Source: Methanospirillum hungatei
Lineage (GTDB): Archaea > Halobacteriota > Methanomicrobia > Methanomicrobiales > Methanospirillaceae
NCBI RefSeq assembly: GCF_020216685.1
Contig: NZ_JAIWNS010000142.1
Span: forward strand, 1 to 13,437
Direction of reading: 5' to 3'
Length of the DNA stretch: 13,437 nt
The translations under genes were made by a program, and so were the position numbers. This document shows, piece by piece, positions 1-5,922 of this stretch. Numbering within the stretch: position 1 is the first letter of the stretch; the number at the start of each line of letters is the position of its first letter. The notes beneath the pieces were generated by a model, which did no database searches, was not told the origin of the DNA, and saw only the letters and a program-made list of their open reading frames with translations.

Positions 1-41
1 TTCTGAATAAGGGATGAAAGACGTCGTTCATCATTTTTTTC
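1..41 (-). pseudogene. Detached 3' continuation of the MobA-like gene (runs off window edge)
   Basis: Directly after the TAA at 44-42, the same reading frame stays open to the window edge and encodes EKNDERRLSSLIQ. MobA-type proteins commonly follow the (A)VYRRD motif with a short helix and an 'xERRLxxLL'-like segment, so this reads as the severed C-terminal part of the upstream gene rather than random sequence. Only 13 codons are visible. The match to the family is from memory of its pattern and is suggestive, not proven. Confidence 0.5.
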
Positions 42-476
42 TTATAATTCTCTGACAGCATCCCGACGATATACAGCGCAAAGTGGTTCATATCTACCAT
101 CTTCCCATACCGGAACCGCGGCATCAAATCCTTTTACAGCGTTAATCAGGTGTCTGATAACAACACAGTTCAGGAATGGCATATCACAGGCAGTAACAAA
201 AAAATATTCTCCTTCTGCATGCCAGGCTCCGGAATGAATACCTCCTGCCGGCCCCTGACCTTTCCGCAAATCCTGAATATATCTGACCTGATGTAATACA
301 GGGAGAACTGCTACCTGGTCCTCATCGCGGCAGACTACCAGGATTTCATCAGAACATGACCTGAGTTCTTCGATCTGTCTCTCTAAAAAAGTCTTGTTCT
401 CAAAAGTGAACAGATACTTTGGATATCCGTTGACCCTCGTGCATAGTCCGCCAACCAAAATGAGTGCTGAAATCAT
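42..476 (-). CDS. mobA: MobA-like molybdenum cofactor guanylyltransferase, cut short by an in-frame TAA
   Basis: MobA-type enzymes attach GMP to molybdopterin to make the guanine dinucleotide form of the Mo/W cofactor; in methanogens this cofactor serves formylmethanofuran and formate dehydrogenases. The 144-residue product has the N-terminal nucleotide-binding loop LVGGLCTRVNGYPK (residues 7-20, matching LAGGxSxRMGxxK), a GPAGGI motif (75-80), the metal-binding ACDMP (D98) and the late EPLCAVYRRD motif (130-139). The family is usually about 190-200 residues, so roughly the last 50 are missing. The TAA at 44-42 ends the frame, but family-like sequence resumes in frame beyond it. The ATG at 476-474 overlaps the alkyltransferase stop (ATGA), implying translational coupling. 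The Met normally in RMG is Val (RVN). The protein may be inactive, a natural short form, or reflect a base error. The family call is firm; activity is uncertain. Confidence 0.8.
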   Translation of the reverse strand: MISALILVGGLCTRVNGYPKYLFTFENKTFLERQIEELRSCSDEILVVCRDEDQVAVLPVLHQVRYIQDLRKGQGPAGGIHSGAWHAEGEYFFVTACDMPFLNCVVIRHLINAVKGFDAAVPVWEDGRYEPLCAVYRRDAVREL

Positions 477-943
477 GATAAATGGATGGATGATTTTTTC
501 AATACCCTGCTTCTTTTTATGACCCGTTCCTCAAGGTTTAGTAAATCCTGTTTTATAGAGATATCTGGCGTATATCCACCCAGACCTCCGGTCGAAACAA
601 CCCGGTGACAGGGGATCAGAATAGGGGTAAGATTTCGTTTCATTGCCATTCCAACTACCCGTGCCCCGGTTCCAACAGATTCTGCGATCTCCTTGTATGT
701 CCTTGTCTCTCCATATGGGATTGTCTTGACTTCCCGGTAAATCCTGCCAAATACCGTATCATCCTGTTCATGAAGACTGATTAGGGGAGACAGAGTAGTC
801 GTCTTACCAGCCAGATACTGTGAGAGAGAAAGTGGAATAGGGCCGGAAACACTCTGTCTGACAAACCGGATTCTGCTGACGACATTATCTGAATCCCATC
901 TGATATAGACAAACCAGAGTCCGAACCTGGCAGATCCTTCCAT
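473..943 (-). CDS. ogt: Methylated-DNA--protein-cysteine S-methyltransferase (MGMT/Ogt)
   Basis: This suicide repair enzyme transfers the alkyl group of O6-alkylguanine in DNA onto its own cysteine. The catalytic motif IPCHRVV is present, with Cys112 in the 156-residue product (counting from the ATG). Upstream is the DNA-binding and recognition stretch, with TIPYGETRTYKEIA and a VVGMAMKRNLTP segment that fits the usual 'AVGxAxxxNP' with Leu for the expected Asn-Pro context. Downstream, GGLGGYTPDISIKQDLLNLE matches the family's GxLGGYxxGxxxKxxLLxxE. The N-terminal domain is short and weakly conserved, as is common in archaeal and Ogt-type proteins. I prefer the ATG at 943-941, which overlaps the helicase TAA as TAATG, over the in-frame TTG at 952. 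The last bases overlap the mobA start. Position behind a helicase suggests a small DNA-repair operon. Confidence 0.93.
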   Translation of the reverse strand: MEGSARFGLWFVYIRWDSDNVVSRIRFVRQSVSGPIPLSLSQYLAGKTTTLSPLISLHEQDDTVFGRIYREVKTIPYGETRTYKEIAESVGTGARVVGMAMKRNLTPILIPCHRVVSTGGLGGYTPDISIKQDLLNLEERVIKRSRVLKKSSIHLS

Positions 944-2964
944 TACTTCCAACCTTTTAACAATGAAGGGAATGTATGAACACTGACTTCCTGTATCTCC
1001 TCCTGCATCCAGCCTGGCAGTCGTTCTTTAATTGAGGGATCCAGAAACCGGTTATCACCGATGATAAGCACACCCCTGTCTTCCGGAGTCCGGAGAACTC
1101 TTCCAAGTGCCTGGAGAACCTTGTTCAGCGCAGGAAGTGTGTATGCAATAAATTTTCCTTCCTCACCATACTGTCTGGTATAATAGTGCATGATCATCTG
1201 TCTTACCTGGTTCCACGGAGCAAGGGGGAGACCGATGACCATGGCTCCGGTCAACATCTCTCCCCGGTAATCAAGTCCCTCTGAAAATTTACCTCCACAA
1301 ACGGCAAATAAAATTCCTTTTTTCCCCTTCCCTGGCAGACTCATAAACCTTGTCAGTAATGGTCCTGCCTCACTGCTATCCCTGGGCTCAATAAATACCT
1401 CACGATCATGAAGATGCATCTCAACTTCTCTGGTTACTGATTCCAGCATCTGGTATGAGGGAAACCATACACCAAGGTTACCAGGGATTGTACAGAAGGT
1501 GAGAATGTAAGAGACCATCCTTTTCATATTTTCATCCGACTGCCGCTGAGAATACGCCGAAGTGATATCTGCAGTTGTGAGTACCATCCGATTCTTTTTT
1601 GGAAAATGATTGGGAAGTGAAAATGATGTAACCGGATAATCCACAGGAAGAGCTCTGAAATAAAGCTGCTGATAACTGCTCAGCGGCGTTAATGTTCCGG
1701 ATATATATATTGAACAGAAGTGTTCCCGTGCAAGAGTGGAGAGGGCAGGAGATGGATCAATATTTCTGACTTCAAGGTAGATATTCTCATTATCCTTTCG
1801 AAAAAGTGTAAGGTATGCAGGATTAGTTCCTGAGTTGTGAAGCCGGTACAGAAAAGCAGAGAGTCGTTCAATCCCGGTTGTTCTGAAATCACCCTTTTTG
1901 CTGTTTGTCTCCCGAATATTTTCAGCAAGGTCCATGAAATCATCGACAACCTCCTCCATAGTACCATAGAGTGATTCACGAAGAATCATCCGGCTGAATA
2001 ACTGAGGATCAAACCAGTCCTCAGTTTCAGTCGACCGACGAAGACCATCAAGAAATTTTTTTATGCCAGGAATAAGCCGTCTTATTGCTTCAAGGTCTTT
2101 GACATCCTTTTTTATTGAGGAAATATCATGATCTGCCTGTTCAAGGGCCCGATGATCAAGACTGACTGACATGATATCCTGCATCACATCGCCACAATTA
2201 TGTGCTTCATCAATGAGCAGCAATATTTCAGAAGGTTCCCGTTGCAGATTCAGGTATAACTGCCCCCGGATCTGCTCGTCCATGATATGATGATAATTGC
2301 AGATGAGGACATCAGCCTGTAATGAAGCCTGTGCCATGACCTCATAGGGACATAACCCGCCACACGATTCGCGTAATGTGTCAGGTTTAATACATCGTTC
2401 AATAACCTGGGTAGAAAGGCGTTTACATGCATCAGACGGAACAAGACGAAGACCTCCGGCCTTTTCATTCTGAATTGCCATGCGGCTTCTGATAAAAAAC
2501 GGACAGATGATTGGATGGTCCGGATCATTTTTTCTTATCTGATCAAGAATAATCTTATCTTTCGATGGGTCCAATGATCCCCGGTCAGCCCGCTCCCGGA
2601 TAAGCGCAGTAGAGAATCCCTTGACAGCCTCACATTTCCGGTAGGTATCTCCTGAACCACCCAGGGGACACATCGAACTTTTCCCAACCAGATATGAAAA
2701 TTTTAAACCGGGTTGTTTTTTCCGAATGAGTTCTAGTTCCCGTATATTGGTGGTAAGCTGAGATATGGTCCGGACTGCAACTATTATCTGGCGGTCTTTT
2801 CGTCCGGCTAATAATGCAGAGACGACGGAAGATTTTCCTGATCCGGTTGGTGCATCTATGAGGAGGACGCCACCCGTTCTGGCAGTGTCAAAAGCCCTCC
2901 GTAACATCTCTTCTTGTCCGGGCCGAAATGAAGAATAGGCAAACCAGTCCTGCAACTCATTCAT
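943..2964 (-). CDS. Rad3/XPD-family ATP-dependent DNA helicase (DEAH, iron-sulfur type)
   Basis: Superfamily 2 5'-3' helicase of the XPD/Rad3/DinG group, expected to unwind DNA in repair; 673 residues, somewhat long for an archaeal XPD. Visible motifs in order: RPGQ near residue 14 (Q-motif-like), Walker A APTGSGKSS (38-46), Walker B DEAH (252-255), ISGTLTP (421-427), GGKFSEGLDYRGE (558-570) and motif VI QALGRVLR (618-625). Between Walker A and DEAH lies a cysteine-rich stretch with Cys99, 111, 154, 180, 191, 201 and 205. Cys205 sits in CPYE, the usual place of the last FeS-cluster ligand of XPD, just before the ADVLICNYHH segment. The FeS region spans about 107 residues, wider than in typical archaeal XPD. 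Start ATG at 2964-2962; no strong Shine-Dalgarno is seen. It is the first gene of the helicase-ogt-mobA set. Family membership is clear; whether it is orthologous to XPD or a DinG-like paralogue is not. Confidence 0.93.
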   Translation of the reverse strand: MNELQDWFAYSSFRPGQEEMLRRAFDTARTGGVLLIDAPTGSGKSSVVSALLAGRKDRQIIVAVRTISQLTTNIRELELIRKKQPGLKFSYLVGKSSMCPLGGSGDTYRKCEAVKGFSTALIRERADRGSLDPSKDKIILDQIRKNDPDHPIICPFFIRSRMAIQNEKAGGLRLVPSDACKRLSTQVIERCIKPDTLRESCGGLCPYEVMAQASLQADVLICNYHHIMDEQIRGQLYLNLQREPSEILLLIDEAHNCGDVMQDIMSVSLDHRALEQADHDISSIKKDVKDLEAIRRLIPGIKKFLDGLRRSTETEDWFDPQLFSRMILRESLYGTMEEVVDDFMDLAENIRETNSKKGDFRTTGIERLSAFLYRLHNSGTNPAYLTLFRKDNENIYLEVRNIDPSPALSTLAREHFCSIYISGTLTPLSSYQQLYFRALPVDYPVTSFSLPNHFPKKNRMVLTTADITSAYSQRQSDENMKRMVSYILTFCTIPGNLGVWFPSYQMLESVTREVEMHLHDREVFIEPRDSSEAGPLLTRFMSLPGKGKKGILFAVCGGKFSEGLDYRGEMLTGAMVIGLPLAPWNQVRQMIMHYYTRQYGEEGKFIAYTLPALNKVLQALGRVLRTPEDRGVLIIGDNRFLDPSIKERLPGWMQEEIQEVSVHTFPSLLKGWK

Positions 2965-3019
2965 CTGTAGCTGATTGACCCTGAATGCTTAAAGCCGATA
3001 CGAAAGACCGCTAAAAATG

Positions 3020-3037
3020 ATATAATATATATTATAT
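3020..3037 (-). promoter_or_regulatory. AT-only palindrome, probable TATA box of the helicase operon
   Basis: A perfect 18-bp palindrome ATATAATATATATTATAT overlaps the stop codon of the hemerythrin gene (TAA at 3034-3032). Its centre is about 65 bp upstream of the helicase ATG. With the usual archaeal TATA-to-start-of-transcription distance of about 26 bp this would give a leader of about 38 nt. A run of five T on the minus strand (3017-3013) follows immediately and could end hemerythrin transcription. Promoter function is inferred from composition and distance only. Confidence 0.45.
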
Positions 3038-3439
3038 AATTCCGTTTTTATTGAACGTTTCTGAATATTTTTTATCAGTTATCTGAATATGATTTGATAC
3101 CCAATCCTTAAGAAATGTCATAAGTTCAATGGTTATCCCTAATTTGTTGGCCTGATAATCCTGGATAAGTGATTCAACTTTCCCAACAAAAGTATCATGC
3201 TCCTTTTTATGAAAAGCAAGTCCTGGGTAGTTACACTGCTGCATATATTTCTCTTCGGTTGAAAAATGATAGACCGTATATGCTGCGAGTTCATCCAGAA
3301 TGTTACCAAGGACTTCCTTTCCCTTCTTTTCCAGCATTGCATCGTGAAGCATGTTGATAAGCTGAATCAGTTTTTGATGCTGCTCATCAATCTCGGTAAC
3401 ATGAACACTCAGGGAGTCAGACCACTTAAGAAATGCCAT
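3032..3439 (-). CDS. Bacteriohemerythrin (non-haem di-iron O2-binding protein)
   Basis: Small cytoplasmic four-helix protein of the hemerythrin family, which binds oxygen at a di-iron site; in anaerobes it is thought to scavenge or sense O2. The 135-residue length is typical. All seven expected ligands are present in the right order: His21 (DEQHQKL), His58 and Glu62 (YHFSTEE), His77 and His81 (HKKEH), His117 and Asp122 (HIQITDKKY). The N-terminal start MAFLKWSDSLSVHV is also characteristic. There is no fused methyl-accepting or signalling domain, so it is a stand-alone carrier. The ATG at 3439-3437 is about 27 bp from the centre of a TATA-like element, which would make the mRNA leaderless or nearly so. 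It lies 67 bp upstream of the helicase on the same strand; read-through into the repair operon is possible but unsupported. Confidence 0.95.
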   Translation of the reverse strand: MAFLKWSDSLSVHVTEIDEQHQKLIQLINMLHDAMLEKKGKEVLGNILDELAAYTVYHFSTEEKYMQQCNYPGLAFHKKEHDTFVGKVESLIQDYQANKLGITIELMTFLKDWVSNHIQITDKKYSETFNKNGII

Positions 3440-3460
3440 GATAAAGCTCTATCCATCCTT

Positions 3461-3472
3461 CATATTATATGT
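3461..3472. promoter_or_regulatory. Near-symmetric TATA element between divergent hemerythrin and beta-helix genes
   Basis: The sequence tcatattatatgta is AT-rich and almost symmetric, lying in the short gap between two divergent genes. Read on the minus strand (acatataatatg), its centre is about 27 bp before the hemerythrin ATG. Read on the plus strand it would place a transcription start near 3492, ahead of both candidate starts of the beta-helix gene. No second convincing TATA box is visible in the gap. Function is inferred from position. Confidence 0.4.
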
Positions 3473-3539
3473 ATTCCTCAAATGAACGATACCTGTTTTT
3501 CCTGTGAAAATTATATGTGAACAGAAATATATTGATACT

Positions 3540-5702
3540 ATGGATATTATACAGAACACCTATATTCTGAAAAGTGTATCTAAAATAAAAATTTCCATTA
3601 TTTTTACTATTTTCATAGTATACATCTCGGGATTTTGTTTTGGTGATGATACCTCTTATCAGAATATCCTCATAACCTATCCTGAGACATTAGAAAAACC
3701 CGGAGTTTATTATCTGAATGAATCTGTTTTTGTCAATGAATCGATTCATATCACCCATTCAGATATCATCCTTGATGGGCGTGGCAATATTATTACAGGG
3801 AATATGTCCCCTGGATCCATCGGAGTTATAATACAGCATCCGGAAATGATGATACATAATATTACCATCAGAAATATTATCCTGAAGGATTTTGACACAG
3901 GGGTTGTAATCGATGCATCCAATGAGATCAACCTAGAAGAATCAGATCTCATCTCACATATGAGAACAGGACTCCGGATAGATGCGTCAGAGAATGTACA
4001 GATAACCAGCTGTACGATCCAAAATAACAGAAATGAAATTACCGGTGGATATGGTATCCAGATATCAGATTCGAATAAAGTAAAAATAAATAACTCCCAG
4101 GTCACCGGGAATGGGAAGACTGGAAAAAGTAATTCAGGTGGTATTTATATTATAAACTCTTCTGAAACCAGTATTATATCCAGTCAGATCTCTACCAATC
4201 CGGGATTTGGGATAAGAGCAGATAATGGAACTGATCATCTAACAATATCAGATTGTGATATTTCTGCCAATTCAGGAGATGGAATACTAATCCAATCAGG
4301 TTCATCTCCAGAAATACAAAAATCAATTCTGGATAAAAACAAGGAATCAGGTATTGAACTGATCAAAGTGGTGCAGCCCGTAATAACCGGTAATGTTATC
4401 ACTTCAGGTACCATGGGGATCTCTCTGTCAGACTCTGAAGGCATGACACTGACAGGAAATACAATAAAAAACAACCGGATTGGATTTGACATTTCTGCCT
4501 CAGATATTCGTTACTATAATCACCATATCTCAAATACCAATACAATAGACTCACGATTACTCCTCTATCTGAAAGATGTCCGGGACAGAAAGATTGGACC
4601 TTCGATGAACCCCTCGATGGTTATCATCGTAAACTCATCGGATGTTGGATTGTTTGATCTCGTGTTGTCAAAAAATTGTGCAGGCATTATACTTGCGAAC
4701 AGTTCAAACCTTACCCTGTCAGATATATCTTTCATAGAAAATGGTATTGGTCTTCGGTCAGAATTTGGAACAACCAATCTGATATGCAATAACCTTCATG
4801 CAGAAAGAAACCTGGTAAGCGGATTTTATATAAGTAATACTCATAATTTTACCCTTTCATCAATCTATGGTCAGGAAAGCCCTTCTGGCATCTATCTTCA
4901 CAACGCAACAGGAGGAGTATTAAAAAATATCTACATGACACGGATTTCCGGAATAAAATCACGAATGCCTTCAGGGATTACTTTGAGCGGGTGTGACAAT
5001 ATCACCGTTTCCAGGTCACAATTCTCAGAATGTTCCTATGCAGGACTCGTGTCAGACTCATATAATCTGAATCTCATTGAGAATAGGTTTCTTTCCAATA
5101 CCTATGCCGGGTCGGTTCTCCTCTCAGGCCCGGTAGAATTGTACGATAATTCATTTATCAATAACGAGGATACCGGGCTTATCATGAGGGCAAATCAGAG
5201 CACTATCCTTCGCAATACATTCACCAATAATACGAACAGGGGGCTTTTATTGGTTTCGGGAAATGAAAACCTCTTTGCATATAATATATTTAAAAATTAT
5301 AAAAACTGTCTGATTCAGGATAAAAATTCTATTAACACATGGAATACCTCTAACAAGGATAATTTTGATACAACGAATCCAGCCGGAAATTACTGGGGAG
5401 ATCCTGAAGGAGAGGGATTTTCTGATGTATGTACTACAGATGCAAACGGTTTCTGTACTGATCCTTATATTATACAATTACAAAACACTGACTATCATCC
5501 CTTATCTTCTCAATATACCATGGAATCATATACCTTGAATACCGACCTGAACCAGAATGGCAGGGAAGATTTGCAGGATGTGGTGTTATATATGAATAAG
5601 GTCTCATCTGGTGACACCAGTTCATTGTATGATTTCAGTGGCGATGGGAAAATTAACCTGAACGATGTAGTTTCATTATTTCATATAATAATAAAGAAAT
5701 AA
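3540..5702 (+). CDS. Secreted right-handed beta-helix (NosD-like) protein with C-terminal dockerin
   Basis: An exported protein of 720 residues from the ATG at 3540; an in-frame GTG at 3504 would add 12. The N-terminus has lysines followed by a hydrophobic run (KISIIFTIFIVYISGFCFG), a Sec signal peptide or anchor. Most of the rest is degenerate repeats of about 22-30 residues with patterns such as SGIYIINSS, GDGILIQSG, TLTGNTIKNNRIGF and LSGCDNITVSRSQF, the hallmark of parallel beta-helix (PbH1/NosD/CASH) proteins. The solenoid closes with NYWGDPEGEGFSD, a common NosD-family ending. The last 50 residues form a dockerin type I pair of calcium-binding repeats: DLNQNGREDLQDVV and DFSGDGKINLNDVV. 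Many such helices bind or cleave polysaccharide; no catalytic residues can be assigned here. It diverges from hemerythrin, and no Shine-Dalgarno supports either start. The fold is confident; the ligand is unknown. Confidence 0.88.
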   Translation: MDIIQNTYILKSVSKIKISIIFTIFIVYISGFCFGDDTSYQNILITYPETLEKPGVYYLNESVFVNESIHITHSDIILDGRGNIITGNMSPGSIGVIIQHPEMMIHNITIRNIILKDFDTGVVIDASNEINLEESDLISHMRTGLRIDASENVQITSCTIQNNRNEITGGYGIQISDSNKVKINNSQVTGNGKTGKSNSGGIYIINSSETSIISSQISTNPGFGIRADNGTDHLTISDCDISANSGDGILIQSGSSPEIQKSILDKNKESGIELIKVVQPVITGNVITSGTMGISLSDSEGMTLTGNTIKNNRIGFDISASDIRYYNHHISNTNTIDSRLLLYLKDVRDRKIGPSMNPSMVIIVNSSDVGLFDLVLSKNCAGIILANSSNLTLSDISFIENGIGLRSEFGTTNLICNNLHAERNLVSGFYISNTHNFTLSSIYGQESPSGIYLHNATGGVLKNIYMTRISGIKSRMPSGITLSGCDNITVSRSQFSECSYAGLVSDSYNLNLIENRFLSNTYAGSVLLSGPVELYDNSFINNEDTGLIMRANQSTILRNTFTNNTNRGLLLVSGNENLFAYNIFKNYKNCLIQDKNSINTWNTSNKDNFDTTNPAGNYWGDPEGEGFSDVCTTDANGFCTDPYIIQLQNTDYHPLSSQYTMESYTLNTDLNQNGREDLQDVVLYMNKVSSGDTSSLYDFSGDGKINLNDVVSLFHIIIKK
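5549..5690 (+). other. Dockerin type I-like module at the C-terminus of the beta-helix protein
   Basis: Two F-hand repeats are visible. Repeat 1 has D-x-N-x-N-G at its start and Asp at position 12, with Glu at position 8 instead of the usual Ile. Repeat 2 is canonical: D-F-S-G-D-G-K-I-N-L-N-D. Both repeats continue with VV and a hydrophobic helix. Dockerins bind cohesin domains; non-cellulosomal dockerin/cohesin pairs are known in archaea such as Archaeoglobus fulgidus. No cohesin is seen in this window. Confidence 0.82.
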
Positions 5703-5745
5703 AAAAATGAATATGAGATATCAGAATATTGAACATAAATTTTCC

Positions 5746-5772
5746 AGTTTTATCTAAAAATATCCTGTTTTT
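5746..5772 (+). terminator. Oligo-T termination region after the beta-helix gene
   Basis: Two T-runs, one of four (gttttatc) and one of five (gtttttaa), lie 40-70 bp after the TAA at 5700-5702. Archaeal RNA polymerase can terminate at oligo-T tracts without a hairpin, and none is obvious here. The assignment is by position only. Confidence 0.3.
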
Positions 5773-5839
5773 AAACGTAAAATTGAATAGAAACTATTTT
5801 TTATTGAGATGCTGAAGTTTGGAAGCACTATTGTCAGAG

Positions 5840-5849
5840 TATTTAAAAT
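5840..5849 (+). promoter_or_regulatory. Probable TATA box for the permease-corA unit
   Basis: The element tatttaaaat fits the archaeal TATA consensus well. It would place transcription start near 5870, giving a leader of about 50 nt before the permease GTG. A second AT-rich stretch (aaattattaaaat, 5870-5882) is a weaker alternative. A 31-codon open frame (5809-5904) overlaps the element; see findings. Confidence 0.45.
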
Positions 5850-5905
5850 CGAGAAGCGATATGAAGGGCAAATTATTAAAATGGGGTTGTTTTTGCATGA
5901 TTAAG

Positions 5906-5915
5906 ATGAGGGGGC
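5906..5915 (+). promoter_or_regulatory. Strong Shine-Dalgarno fixing the permease GTG start
   Basis: The sequence gatgaggggg, containing GAGGGG, ends 7-8 bases before the GTG at 5923. It is the clearest ribosome-binding site in the window and the reason for accepting a GTG start, since no ATG lies nearby in frame. Confidence 0.6.
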
Positions 5916-5922
5916 TTCAATA

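Noticed and set aside
42..476. Stop-codon recoding (pyrrolysine or selenocysteine) in the MobA frame
   Set aside because: The stop is TAA, whereas pyrrolysine uses TAG and selenocysteine uses TGA; a nonsense change or sequence error is simpler.
3504..3539. GTG start extending the beta-helix protein by 12 residues
   Set aside because: No Shine-Dalgarno supports it, and the ATG at 3540 gives a more usual signal peptide; it cannot be fully excluded.
3746..4105. Minus-strand open frame of 119 codons within the beta-helix gene
   Set aside because: It is a shadow of the repeat-rich beta-helix frame, which has signal peptide, PbH1 repeats and dockerin.
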